NCBI RefSeq assembly: GCF_900129465.1
Contig: NZ_FSRA01000001.1
Coordinates: forward strand, 372,001 to 436,000
DNA from: Chitinophaga niabensis
Lineage (GTDB): Bacteria > Bacteroidota > Bacteroidia > Chitinophagales > Chitinophagaceae
Length of the DNA: 64,000 bases
Direction: 5' to 3'
Position numbers and translations under genes: made by a program
The notes under the pieces: generated by a model
Database searches by the model: none
Seen by the model: only the letters and a program-made list of their open reading frames with translations
Told to the model about the DNA's origin: nothing
Shown here: positions 9,101 through 17,342 of the stretch, piece by piece
How the letters are laid out: each line of letters opens with the position of its first letter
How positions within the stretch are numbered: the stretch's first letter is position 1

Positions 9101-10599
9101 AGTGTACCCGCTGCTTTGGGTTCTTCTTTTTTGAAACAGAAGGCAGGCTCTTCTATCTTTCCTTTCAGTTCAGTGCTCATCATCAGCCAGGAAATGATAT
9201 GATCCTGTTTATCATCTGCAAAGGACCAGAGCTTATCATCTATCACAGACAATGAAAAGTTGGAAGGTACCGGTTTCCCATCCTCATCGAGTGTTTTCAG
9301 ATGCAGGGTTACTTTTTCCCTGGGCAGGTATTTATCCTTGTCTGTAGTGATCTTAACATCCAGCAGTTTTTGTTTGTTGAGGAAAACGATCCTCTCTGCC
9401 AGGGGCTGGTCCTGTTCGGTATAAACAGTGAAACGGGCAATACCGGCGGGGAATAAGCCTGTGTTTACGGGGATCTCCTGTTCTCCTTTTTGAAGAGAGA
9501 TGGTTTCATTAAAGTAATTCACACCTTTTACCTGTCCAATAAGCCTGACAACGATGGGCTGTGTAGCCAGGAGGCGGACCTTATTATCCGTCATATTGAT
9601 CACCACGCCCTTTTGTATAGCAGCAGGGACCTTGAAGGATCCCGTAATGTTGGCTGGTGAGCTGATCTTAACAGTATATGTACGGTTGGCTTCAGGTGTA
9701 AAGCTGAATTTCCCCATCCCAAAATGATAACTCTCAATGGAAGTAACCTTGCGGCCTTTATCGTCTGTTACATCTCCCTTTACATCCACCGGTTTTCCTT
9801 GTTCATTGATGGCCTTAAAGGCAACATTGGTGGTGAGGCCATTTACCAGCCTGCCACCTTCCGGCATAAACTGAAGGTCTATTTTATTCAGTACGATAGG
9901 GATGCTCCGGGAAATAGCTTCCACATAACCATCATGCTGAAGGGTGATATTCAGCAGGCCATCGCCGGAAGAAAGGTCTTTTGGTAACCGGAACCGCAGT
10001 TGTGCTTTTCCTTCCTGATTGGTAGAAAAATTACTGGTCTGGATCACTACGCCGGAAACAGATACGGTGTACTTTGCCTCTTTGTTTCGCACAGGCTGGT
10101 CATCCAGGCTGCGCACTGAAAAATCCGCTATCACTTCATCGCCGCCACCATATCCCTTTTTAGGAAATTCCAGTTTCATCAACAGGCGTGGTGCTATCAC
10201 TTTTTGTAGTGTGATCTCTTTGGTGAACCAGGTAGTTTCTTTTTCATTCCGCATCCAGGAAGTATAGGCTTTGATCTTGTACACACCGCCTGTGGCCTGT
10301 TCCGGAAAATCAAAAGAACCTTCGATGTATCCGTTTTCAACACGGTAGTTGTATTTGGCTAATGGTGTGCCGGAAGGTGTGATCACTTCCACATAAGCAA
10401 TACTGCTGAAGTTGGAAGGCCGCTGGTCCCGGGCATTCACCAGGTATAATTTGAAATAGACCGTTTCACCCGGCTTATAGAACACATGATCTGTTTGAAC
10501 ATAGATCTTTTCTTTGGCCGTGGCATAACTCAGCTGCTGTGCGAAACAGTTACCCACAAAGGCCATCATGAACAGGAATAGGCAGGAGAGGTATTTCAT
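6154..10599 (-). CDS. Alpha-2-macroglobulin family protein with an internal SusC/TonB-type plug domain
   Basis: A 1481-residue secreted protein; signal peptide about residues 1-20 (ending CFAQQ). The start at 10599 lies just past the upstream stop, and longer in-frame starts would read back into that gene. Domain order: MG2-type beta domains from about residue 25 (KIYVQTDHVFYKPGE is typical), more macroglobulin domains to ~540, a carboxypeptidase-regulatory-like stretch (TISGLVLNDKKEPV), a SusC-type plug at about 647-775 (LEEVVVVGFG, ALAGKIAGVQVV, IMIRGANSL, ESVTVLKNSAASAIYG), then the A2M domain and alpha/alpha thioester domain with PSGCFEQTSS (Cys1030, Gln1033). The C-E-Q spacing predicts an intact thioester. 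Macroglobulins trap proteases; the plug is the odd element. Four bases downstream of a plugless SusC-type barrel gene, so certainly co-transcribed. Confidence 0.9.
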   Translation of the reverse strand: MKYLSCLFLFMMAFVGNCFAQQLSYATAKEKIYVQTDHVFYKPGETVYFKLYLVNARDQRPSNFSSIAYVEVITPSGTPLAKYNYRVENGYIEGSFDFPEQATGGVYKIKAYTSWMRNEKETTWFTKEITLQKVIAPRLLMKLEFPKKGYGGGDEVIADFSVRSLDDQPVRNKEAKYTVSVSGVVIQTSNFSTNQEGKAQLRFRLPKDLSSGDGLLNITLQHDGYVEAISRSIPIVLNKIDLQFMPEGGRLVNGLTTNVAFKAINEQGKPVDVKGDVTDDKGRKVTSIESYHFGMGKFSFTPEANRTYTVKISSPANITGSFKVPAAIQKGVVINMTDNKVRLLATQPIVVRLIGQVKGVNYFNETISLQKGEQEIPVNTGLFPAGIARFTVYTEQDQPLAERIVFLNKQKLLDVKITTDKDKYLPREKVTLHLKTLDEDGKPVPSNFSLSVIDDKLWSFADDKQDHIISWLMMSTELKGKIEEPAFCFKKEEPKAAGTLDLVMLTHGYRYFDYLPSIELDGKLLYAPDQQHTISGLVLNDKKEPVKATVYLIHSHGDKKAMEMITSGDGLFFFADVQPNTNYTLIAKSFNRNEKLSIKVDQNGIGSNPIAARQFGAQFNNMAPAVIPVAAKPIEQPELWPKDEKEKKLEEVVVVGFGVQQKKTMAGAIITIAKQDLAMNANMQEALAGKIAGVQVVQNANPGFGSRIMIRGANSLNGSNEPLWVVNGVVMDRIDLSTLNPNDIESVTVLKNSAASAIYGCMAANGVIIIESKKLNQKKISIDLTSQYYYATTQVTSATPSYAVARKFYAPLYQTTTTRERNDFRETIYWNPVVQTNAKGEATVEFYNSDATTTFRAIAEGIGYNGKVGRAEHTYAAQHAISADAKIPPYLTVGDKALIPLVIKNNRNVATDIHIALSLPEKIKTGSFDSRFVLPAGQAREVLIPIEATATVEGTIRFSVNEEVLALPVTASDKGFPVIETFSGNVSAQHTVNINKMIPGSLRTNLRLYTSLEGQLLDGIESMLREPSGCFEQTSSSTYPNIFILKYLRESGRSNEKIEKKAMGYIENGYKRLVGYETAENGFEWFGHTPPHVALTAYGLLEFTAMQEFLHVDKQMLARTKDFLLKRRDGKGTFRMSDGGYDRFASVPARIANIYVVYALTQAGIGKEIELEYKTALNSAIQNNDPYQLAMMAIAASNMKSENDYRVLMNTLRTINMDKAETSVVNSRDESLQIETLSLYALALMRDPSPRIGEVAGIISKVLGQKSYYGYGSTQATVLALEAIVAYSKLAGQRPDDFRLDFSLNGATVQPGAQHAFREGKNAFHAHFANEKETVPYNMEVAYFTFTPPNSEKAELKLDTRLKDTRTKVGETVRLDIQVTNDKSILQPMAIVKIGIPAGLATQPWQLKEIMEKKEAAYYEIFDNYLVLYWMGFAPNEVKKVSLDLKAEVPGTYKGKASNTYLYYTPEHKHWNEGLDVNILP

Positions 10600-10603
10600 G
10601 TTA

Positions 10604-13012
10604 TTAGAATTGAAGTGAAACATTAAATCCATACGTTTTCGTAGCAGGGAGATTAAAGAAGTCCAGGCCGCCTGCATTTGTCTGATCATACAATACCTGG
10701 TTCGGGTCCACGCCTTTATAAGCCGTCCATAATAGCAGGTTACTGATGTAAGTGGACAAAGTTATTTTCTGCGGGGATTTAATATGTTTAAAGTGCAGGT
10801 GCCAGGAAAGCTGGAGGTTATTGATGCGCAGGTGATCTCCTTTTTGAATGTAAGCTTCTGCCACACCACTTTCCCCATACCGTACCCAGCGGTTTTGCTC
10901 CACCGGCAGGGCCGGATTGTAGAAGTCAACAGGCATTGTGTTCACATGCCCGTCTGTTGTAACACCGGGGAATACATATCCTTTTACATGTCTGTTTGCA
11001 TCAGATCTTCCATAATAATCCAACGCAGCCTGTGTGCCATTCCATACATCTCCTCCTTTTTTCCATTCCCAGTCTATTCCAAAGGTTAGTTGTTTCCAGT
11101 GCAGGTCATGGCTCATTTTGATCACAAGATCAGGAATGGGGTTGCCGATCACGGATAACCGGTCATTCACCAGCGGAAAGCCATCCGGCCCTATGATCAG
11201 CTGCTGATTGGCATCCCGCTCATAGGTGTTCCCCACAATGGCACCCAATACTTCTCCTTTTACGAGGGCTTTGCGCACATTGCTGAAACCAGCTATAGGG
11301 CTGAAATTGTAACCGTCGGCTACCTGTGTTACCTTGTCGTTGTAAGCATAGAAAGAAAGCCGGTTGGTAGTAGAGAAACGGCGGTTGAATATACCGGTTT
11401 CGAAAAGTTGCAGGCTCAGGTCAATGCCTGTTTTGCGATGATCTGCTATGTTCTTTAATACGATGGCGTTATTCTCGTACACGGGGAACATTTCATCCTG
11501 TACATCCCGGAGAAAGACCTCACCGCTTATAAACAAGTGTTTAAAGGTGAGGGAGAGAACGCCCGTCCATTCCCTGTTTGTAACAGGGCGCATCTTATCA
11601 TAGCCATTCACTTCCTTTAGGGGAAAGTATTGCATGGCCTGCGCAGAAGAATACTGGAAGAGGTTAGCATAAGAGAGCGATTGGGAAACAGGCAGCTCGC
11701 TGTAGTATTGGTTGTAGGATGCATTGGCCCTGAGTTTTAAGTGGCCTTTCAATTGTGCGTATATGTTCGCAGAAGGGGAAAAGTATTGATGATTGATCAG
11801 TGTATTGGAAAGATAGATCCTGTTCCCTGCATCTATCCCGGTTTCGATATCATAGGTGTTATACCTGGTGGCGAAACTAAGTGTGGCCTGTTGTGCCGTT
11901 CGCTGATAGTGGTAAGTATTGATGGCAGACCGAAGGTCCCGTAATGTATAGTTCCCCTTGATCTCCGAGTTGAGACGGCTGCTGTGGGATATACGATAGA
12001 GGCCATTGGCATGCAGGAAATAGTTCGCATCGTGTTTGTTCCGCTGAAATGTAATGCCGGCGGGGAAGTAAGCGGTGCCGGGTTTATATCCTTCCAGGCT
12101 GTTCTCCTGTATATTTTCGTAAGACTGGGTTAATTTGTATTCATATTTCTGGTGCCATTTGCTGATGATCAGACCGGTGTTCTGCTGCGTTTGAAAGTAG
12201 TTGTTGCCACTGTTCCGCAGCAGGAAGTTAGGATTATCTGCCAGCGAACTATAGCTTGTATAAGGATCGCCGAAACTAACCGGTGTTAAAAGAGCATTCT
12301 GATAAACCCTGTTGAGGAAACCGTTCCTGTTGGAATTGGTAAAGCGGGTGTGCAGGTAATTATAACTGCCGGAGATCTTCATCCCTTTGATCATGGCTCC
12401 CAGTGTAAAGGCCATGCTTTTGGAACTGTTCTCGTTCTCCCTGATAAAGGTCTGCTCTTTGGATTGCCCCAGTTTCAGATCAAAGTTCCATGCCAACAGG
12501 TTATTCTTTAAAAGATCGGCTTGCAGGTTAAAAGCCTGTGAGAAGAGGCGGGCTGTTCTGAAAACAGGATGATGATATGCGGGCGCGCCGGGTTGAAGGG
12601 AAGGGCCGTAACTTAGCAGCTCATTGGTTTCCGGGCCGCGGTATACTAATTCTCCATTTACTGACCGGCCTTGCACATATTGTTCCTGTAAGGCTGGCAG
12701 CCGGTTAATGGTTTTGTATTCTAGGGCTGCATTTAAACTACCGCCAAGGGCTAAACGGTAAGCATCATTGCGGGTGATCTTCAGTTTCCCATCCACCACC
12801 CTGATCTTTTTAACAGGCATCGAAGGGTAGAAATAACTATCTATCACCAAAGGGCTTTTCCGCATGCTGTAACTGGAATCATGCTGTCTGCCCGGGGAAG
12901 CGATCAGTTTAAGATAGTCGTTGGATATTACCGGCTCAACAGGGTGGGTCGATTGGGCATATAATAGAAAAGGTGTAAGGATAAAAAGAAGCGTGATAGA
13001 GGTCCTGTTCAT
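10604..13012 (-). CDS. SusC-type TonB-dependent barrel protein lacking a plug domain
   Basis: 802 residues with a signal peptide (ending LLYAQ, about residue 20). The C-terminal half is a SusC/RagA-type outer-membrane barrel: GAIVGNTYERD, VNDRLSVIGNPIPDL, the IQKGDHLRINNLQLSWHL girdle motif, YISNLLLWTAYKGVDPNQ, and a closing GFNVSLQF ending in Phe. There is no carboxypeptidase-like domain, TonB box or plug before the barrel; the ~100 residues after the signal are not recognisable as either. The plug occurs instead in the next gene of the operon, inside the macroglobulin. The protein may form a pore gated by its partner, or may no longer transport. It is the first gene of the pair; 73 bases separate it from the upstream small outer-membrane protein gene. 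Confidence 0.85.
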   Translation of the reverse strand: MNRTSITLLFILTPFLLYAQSTHPVEPVISNDYLKLIASPGRQHDSSYSMRKSPLVIDSYFYPSMPVKKIRVVDGKLKITRNDAYRLALGGSLNAALEYKTINRLPALQEQYVQGRSVNGELVYRGPETNELLSYGPSLQPGAPAYHHPVFRTARLFSQAFNLQADLLKNNLLAWNFDLKLGQSKEQTFIRENENSSKSMAFTLGAMIKGMKISGSYNYLHTRFTNSNRNGFLNRVYQNALLTPVSFGDPYTSYSSLADNPNFLLRNSGNNYFQTQQNTGLIISKWHQKYEYKLTQSYENIQENSLEGYKPGTAYFPAGITFQRNKHDANYFLHANGLYRISHSSRLNSEIKGNYTLRDLRSAINTYHYQRTAQQATLSFATRYNTYDIETGIDAGNRIYLSNTLINHQYFSPSANIYAQLKGHLKLRANASYNQYYSELPVSQSLSYANLFQYSSAQAMQYFPLKEVNGYDKMRPVTNREWTGVLSLTFKHLFISGEVFLRDVQDEMFPVYENNAIVLKNIADHRKTGIDLSLQLFETGIFNRRFSTTNRLSFYAYNDKVTQVADGYNFSPIAGFSNVRKALVKGEVLGAIVGNTYERDANQQLIIGPDGFPLVNDRLSVIGNPIPDLVIKMSHDLHWKQLTFGIDWEWKKGGDVWNGTQAALDYYGRSDANRHVKGYVFPGVTTDGHVNTMPVDFYNPALPVEQNRWVRYGESGVAEAYIQKGDHLRINNLQLSWHLHFKHIKSPQKITLSTYISNLLLWTAYKGVDPNQVLYDQTNAGGLDFFNLPATKTYGFNVSLQF

Positions 13013-13085
13013 ATGCTATCATTTGGAGGAAGGATGCATATTTTTCCAGGAATCCATAAAAGGGCGTAAAAAAAGCCGGTCTTTT

Positions 13086-13805
13086 CTACCTTACCTTTAA
13101 CAGGTAGCCGGCGCTCAGGCCGAAGTAACGATTTTTCCTGATCTCGGGTTCAGGCGTGAAAGCATCTGTTAAACCCAGGCTGTAACTGGCGTTGAATATT
13201 AAGCCGTTCTTAAACTCATAACCTGCCATGAAGTTGAGGCCATGGTCGCTTTTTTTGTAATAATAGGTTGGTTCGTGGGCTGCAGGTATTTTGTCTTCAA
13301 AATATATTTTACCACGTATCTCATTTTTGTTAGGGGTGCCGCCTGGAAGCGTGGTCTGAGTAACACGATCATCAAATTTGCCGGATAACCCCCTGGCACA
13401 ATAGCCACCTGCGCCCGCTACCAGTTTACCTGGCCCTAATGGCATCTTATATACGAGGTTCAGGGGTAATTCCAGGTAGGTAAGCTCAGTCTTTAGATCT
13501 CCCCGGTAAATAATAAAGGATGTGTTGGCACGTTGCTCCATTTTAGCGCCTTTTTTGCTGATCAGCACCTGGGGTTGCAGGTAAAGACCCTTTACCAGGT
13601 GGATATCTGCTACCAGGCCCGCATGCCATTTCGGGGCATATTTACTTACCGGAGCAGGAGGGGGAAATATATCGGTAGTATATGTCTCCTGCCGGTCAGT
13701 AGCTTTTAAGGTGGCATGGCTATATCCACCAATCACTCCGATGGAAACCTGCGCATAAACGGGCAGGGTACAAACAGTAAGAAGAAGAGAGAATATTATT
13801 TTCAT
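13086..13805 (-). CDS. Outer-membrane beta-barrel protein, copy 3 of tandem family
   Basis: 239 residues; signal peptide ending PVYAQ, then VSIGVIGGYSHAT, the opening strand of a PorT/OmpW-like small barrel (type annotated 'outer membrane beta-barrel protein'). Other barrel strands are WHAGLVADIHLVKGLYLQPQ and the final YFGLSAGYLLKVR. The start at 13805 is chosen because it begins the signal peptide; an upstream ATG in frame would read into the neighbouring gene. It is close to the next copy upstream, with near-identical segments such as SIGV.GGYSHAT and LYLQPQVLISKKG. Function unknown. Confidence 0.85.
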   Translation of the reverse strand: MKIIFSLLLTVCTLPVYAQVSIGVIGGYSHATLKATDRQETYTTDIFPPPAPVSKYAPKWHAGLVADIHLVKGLYLQPQVLISKKGAKMEQRANTSFIIYRGDLKTELTYLELPLNLVYKMPLGPGKLVAGAGGYCARGLSGKFDDRVTQTTLPGGTPNKNEIRGKIYFEDKIPAAHEPTYYYKKSDHGLNFMAGYEFKNGLIFNASYSLGLTDAFTPEPEIRKNRYFGLSAGYLLKVR

Positions 13806-13818
13806 AAAGCATGGATTT

Positions 13819-14544
13819 TTATCTGCGTAATAACCGGAACTGATAACCTGCACTAATGCCGAAGTAACGATTTTTCCTGGTCTCGGGTTCATAAGTATAA
13901 ACGTCTGTCAATCCAAGGCTATAGTTGACATTGAACAACAGGCCATTCTTAAACTCATACCCTGCTATAAAGTTAAGGCCCCGGTCATATTTCTTGTAAA
14001 CCTGGTATCCTGTGGGCTGAGCAGGGGCTTCCTTTTCAAACCGTATATCCCCTGTCATTGCATGTCCGCTCCTGAAACTGCCATCTGTTGCAACTGTAAT
14101 GCCGCGCTCATCATACTTACCGGATAATCCCCTGGCGCAATAAACACCTGCTCCCACTGCTAATTTACCTTTACCGGCAGGGACCTTGTAGAGCAGGTTC
14201 ACCGGTACTTCCAGGTACGTAAGGTCGGCTTTGAAAAAGTTCTCATGATAAAGGATGCCCTGGCTGCGGCTTCCTTCCATCTTTACTCCCTTTTTGCTGA
14301 TCAATACCTGGGGCTGCAGGTAAAAACGTTTTACCAGGTGAATATCAGCCATGAGGCCTGCATGCCATTTAGGTACATACCGGCTTTCCGGAATAGGTGG
14401 AGAAAGAATGTCTGTAGGGGGAGATGGAGTCCTGTTGCTGACATTAATGGTAGCATGGCTGTATCCACCGGTCACACCAATGGAAACCTGGGCACAAACA
14501 GGCAGGGTACAAACAATAAGAAGGGAAAGTAGTATTATTCGCAT
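13819..14544 (-). CDS. Outer-membrane beta-barrel protein, copy 2 of tandem family
   Basis: 241 residues; signal peptide ending PVCAQ, followed by VSIGVTGGYSHAT. It shares the barrel layout and much of the sequence of the gene downstream, for example PKWHAGLMADIHLVK and YLQPQVLISKKGVKME, and ends RKNRYFGISAGYQFR. It begins ten bases after the copy upstream ends and stops 13 bases before the next, as expected after tandem duplication. Same predicted location (outer membrane) and unknown role. Confidence 0.85.
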   Translation of the reverse strand: MRIILLSLLIVCTLPVCAQVSIGVTGGYSHATINVSNRTPSPPTDILSPPIPESRYVPKWHAGLMADIHLVKRFYLQPQVLISKKGVKMEGSRSQGILYHENFFKADLTYLEVPVNLLYKVPAGKGKLAVGAGVYCARGLSGKYDERGITVATDGSFRSGHAMTGDIRFEKEAPAQPTGYQVYKKYDRGLNFIAGYEFKNGLLFNVNYSLGLTDVYTYEPETRKNRYFGISAGYQFRLLRR

Positions 14545-14554
14545 AACATTGGGT

Positions 14555-15283
14555 TTATCTGCGCCATAACCGGAACTGGTAACCTGCGCTGATGCCGAAG
14601 TAGACATTCTTCCTCACTTCCGGATCTTTGGGATATACATCTGTTAACCCCAGGCTATAATTGATATTGAATAACAACCCGTTCTTAAATTCATATCCGG
14701 CAATGAAATTCACACCGGCATCCGAATTCTTATAGGCTTTACCCATAAAACCATTCCCCGGATAATCATCAAACTGGATGTTCTGTTCTGTTGTAAATTC
14801 GCTCACAACGCGGCCACTGGGATCGATCACCTTTCCATTGTCCTTATAAGTACCGGATAAAGGGAATGCAAAGTAAGGGCCTGCTCCGAAGGCTATTTTA
14901 CCTGGTCCGAGCCTGATCTTATATACGAGGTTCAATGGTATTTCCAGGTAGATCAGTCTTGTTTTGTAGGTTCCTTCCACCCAATGTTCATCCGTTCTTT
15001 TTTCCTCCTCTTTCAGGCCTTTGGAACTGATCAATACCTGCGGTTGTATATGCAGGCCTTTTAACAGGCCAAGATCGGCTATTACACCGCCATGCCATTG
15101 CGGGGAGTATTTAGCATCTGCAAAGATGGCCGGATTGGGACTGTCAAATTCCGTATTGGAAAAAGTACGGCCGGAAATACGTTGCGTAGCATGGCTGTAG
15201 CCACCAATAACACCTATTGAAAGCTGGGCGCAAACAGGCAGCGTGGCTATTGAGATCAGGGTGGACAGTAATATTACTTTCAT
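14555..15283 (-). CDS. Outer-membrane beta-barrel protein, copy 1 of tandem family
   Basis: 242 residues; signal peptide ending PVCAQ, then LSIGVIGGYSHAT. It is the most diverged of the three: it has an insert around EEEKRTDEHWVEG where the others have different sequence, and a longer loop with FTTEQNIQFDDYP, but ends with the same KNVYFGISAGYQFRL strand. First of the three in the direction of transcription and 46 bases downstream of the helicase gene, with which it may be co-transcribed. Confidence 0.85.
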   Translation of the reverse strand: MKVILLSTLISIATLPVCAQLSIGVIGGYSHATQRISGRTFSNTEFDSPNPAIFADAKYSPQWHGGVIADLGLLKGLHIQPQVLISSKGLKEEEKRTDEHWVEGTYKTRLIYLEIPLNLVYKIRLGPGKIAFGAGPYFAFPLSGTYKDNGKVIDPSGRVVSEFTTEQNIQFDDYPGNGFMGKAYKNSDAGVNFIAGYEFKNGLLFNINYSLGLTDVYPKDPEVRKNVYFGISAGYQFRLWRR

Positions 15284-15329
15284 GGCTTGCGGGATAGGTA
15301 CTAAAAATAACGAAAAAACGGCTGATTTA

Positions 15330-17237
15330 TTACATGTCGGCAAATTCCCAGGCACTTTGATAAGCATCCCGCTGCTCCGCATACGTAATAAAATCTGCGT
15401 AGAAGGGTAATTGTGAAAGCGTTGCACTATCCCCGATCACCACCAGTTTTTTACGTGCTCTTGTCATGGCCACGTTCATGCGCCGGATATCAGACAGGAA
15501 CCCGATATTATTCTCAGTATTACTTCTTGTCATACTGATATACACAATATCTCTTTCCTGCCCCTGGAAGCTGTCTATCGTATTTACGGAGATCCTGTTC
15601 CCATAGCTTTGCAGTTCGGGAGCATGCAGCAGTTGTTCCTTCAATACCTGGATCTGTTGCTTGTAGGGAGAAATGATCGCAATATCAGGCAACTCATTAT
15701 CGCCATACCGGCTGCGTAATTCAGCCACCAGTAAAGTGAGGTGTTTATATAAAAATGCGGCTTCATCGGGATTAGTAGTGCTGGTACCTTCGGACTTCTC
15801 TTCAAACCCGCAGCCCGCCGTATCTACAAATGCCAGCGGTTTATCTGCCGGGAATAATACATGCTGCGCTACGGAACCATGTGCCTTCAATTTATCCTGG
15901 TAAAAGATGGAAGAAGAATAACCCATGATCATTTCGTTCATGCGGTACTGTTCTTCCAGTAATACAACGGCTTCAGGATGTAATGCCACGCATTTTTCCA
16001 GCAGGGTAGTGCTTAAGCCGTTCCTGGCTGCTTCGTTGGATTTAACGGTAGGGGATAACTGGCAATGATCACCCGCAAGCACTACTTTCTGTGCTTTAAG
16101 TACCGGGATCCAGCAGGCAGGTTCCAATGCCTGGCCGGCTTCGTCTATCACTACCGTATGATAAGTGAGATGTTTAACGGTATAGTGATTGGCACCTACC
16201 AATGTAGCAGTGATCACCTGTGCTTTGGTAAGCAGATCGTCAATGATATATTGTTCTGTTTTCTCTACCTGCTTCATGATATTACGCGCTTCATCAAAGA
16301 GGGCTTTCCGTTGATCGCGTTCCGCTTTGCCGAAGTTGCGTTTGTACTTATGCGCCATGTTCCTGAACTCGTTTGCCTGCTTCTTCAGTTTCCCGATCTC
16401 CTTCATACTGCTGTGTTCCGATACGCGGCTATCCAGCGTGAGGGACATTAATCTTTCAGACACACGCGCGGGATTCCCTACCCGCAATACATTCAATCCT
16501 TCATCCGATAATTTTTCACTCAGCAGATCTACCGCAGTATTGCTGGGTGCTACTACCAGTATCTGTTTACGGTCCTGTTTGATCATGGCTTTAATAGCCT
16601 GTACCAGTGTAGTGGTTTTGCCTGTACCGGGAGGGCCGTGTACAATGGCCAGGTCGTTGGCAGAAAGGATCTTATCTACTGCGGCCTGTTGAGAGGCATT
16701 TAATTTTGCTATGGGGAAAGAAGGGATGCCGGTATGAAAATCCGGTTTCTTCTCTCCGGTGAGGATCTGGATGAGCCTTCCTTCTGTTGGTTTTTCTGCT
16801 CTTGCATCAGCCTGTTTGAGAGCATGCTGCATTTCATCATAACTGGTGTCATCAAAAAGCAGGTCGATGCCCAGTTTGCCATTGCGGGACCATTCCGGCA
16901 ATTCATCTGTGCGTAAAGTGATCTTGAGGCGGTTTCCGCTCTGGAAGGAAATAGTGCCTTCCACAAAATCCTGTTTCCTGTCGTGATTGGAAAATAATAC
17001 GGCAGATACGCCAAAACGCAGCTGGTGTACCACATCCTGGTGGGTGGTGCGTTCCACTTCCACCGTCAGATAGTCCCCGCGGCTCATTTCGGTATCCCTG
17101 ATGGCAATTGGATACCAGGTTAACCCGTTAGCCCTTCGTTCAGGAACAGAGAGGGTTTCGCTCAGTTTCTGATAAGATTGCTGATCTTCCTCCCGCTCCG
17201 TTTTCAACAGGTTCAGCAGCTTTGAAAAATAATTCAT
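15330..17237 (-). CDS. SF1 DNA/RNA helicase (UPF1/SMUBP-2-like)
   Basis: 635 residues. An N-terminal OB-like region (about 40-130) resembles the beta-barrel of UPF1/IGHMBP2. Then come the SF1 motifs in order: Q motif LNASQQAAV (about 179-187), Walker A GPPGTGKTT (201-209), Walker B VVIDEAGQA, motif III VLAGDHCQLSPTV, motif IV LLEEQYRMNEMI, motif V SVNTIDSFQGQERDIVY and motif VI MNVAMTRARKKL. Such bacterial proteins are predicted ATP-dependent 5'-3' nucleic-acid unwinding enzymes; the cellular role is not fixed. It is transcribed away from the AraC-type gene; TACCTTTG lies four bases upstream of the ATG. Confidence 0.92.
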   Translation of the reverse strand: MNYFSKLLNLLKTEREEDQQSYQKLSETLSVPERRANGLTWYPIAIRDTEMSRGDYLTVEVERTTHQDVVHQLRFGVSAVLFSNHDRKQDFVEGTISFQSGNRLKITLRTDELPEWSRNGKLGIDLLFDDTSYDEMQHALKQADARAEKPTEGRLIQILTGEKKPDFHTGIPSFPIAKLNASQQAAVDKILSANDLAIVHGPPGTGKTTTLVQAIKAMIKQDRKQILVVAPSNTAVDLLSEKLSDEGLNVLRVGNPARVSERLMSLTLDSRVSEHSSMKEIGKLKKQANEFRNMAHKYKRNFGKAERDQRKALFDEARNIMKQVEKTEQYIIDDLLTKAQVITATLVGANHYTVKHLTYHTVVIDEAGQALEPACWIPVLKAQKVVLAGDHCQLSPTVKSNEAARNGLSTTLLEKCVALHPEAVVLLEEQYRMNEMIMGYSSSIFYQDKLKAHGSVAQHVLFPADKPLAFVDTAGCGFEEKSEGTSTTNPDEAAFLYKHLTLLVAELRSRYGDNELPDIAIISPYKQQIQVLKEQLLHAPELQSYGNRISVNTIDSFQGQERDIVYISMTRSNTENNIGFLSDIRRMNVAMTRARKKLVVIGDSATLSQLPFYADFITYAEQRDAYQSAWEFADM

Positions 17238-17241
17238 GGCG

Positions 17242-17249
17242 CAAAGGTA
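17242..17249 (-). promoter_or_regulatory. TAnnTTTG -7 element for the helicase gene
   Basis: On the minus strand TACCTTTG is followed by CGCC and then the helicase ATG. With the start of transcription expected within about ten bases, the message would have almost no leader. Confidence 0.65.
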
Positions 17250-17342
17250 CTTAGGGTGGAGGGTATTGCAAAACGTATTGAAAACCAGCTACTTCCCCGT
17301 CTCTATTCCGCAAAACAGGAAAATCCCGTAATTTTAAAAAGT

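Noticed and set aside
10600-10689. Longer start for the macroglobulin at 10689
   Set aside because: It would overlap the barrel gene by over 80 bases and add 30 residues before a clear signal peptide; the start at 10599 is better.
6154-13012. A single SusC gene split in two by a frameshift
   Set aside because: The plug lies in the middle of an unbroken macroglobulin reading frame and the barrel has its own signal peptide, so this is not a simple break.
13013-13085. A terminator between the outer-membrane barrel cluster and the plugless barrel gene
   Set aside because: The stem (AAAAG/CTTTT) is only five A/T-rich pairs, too weak to claim.
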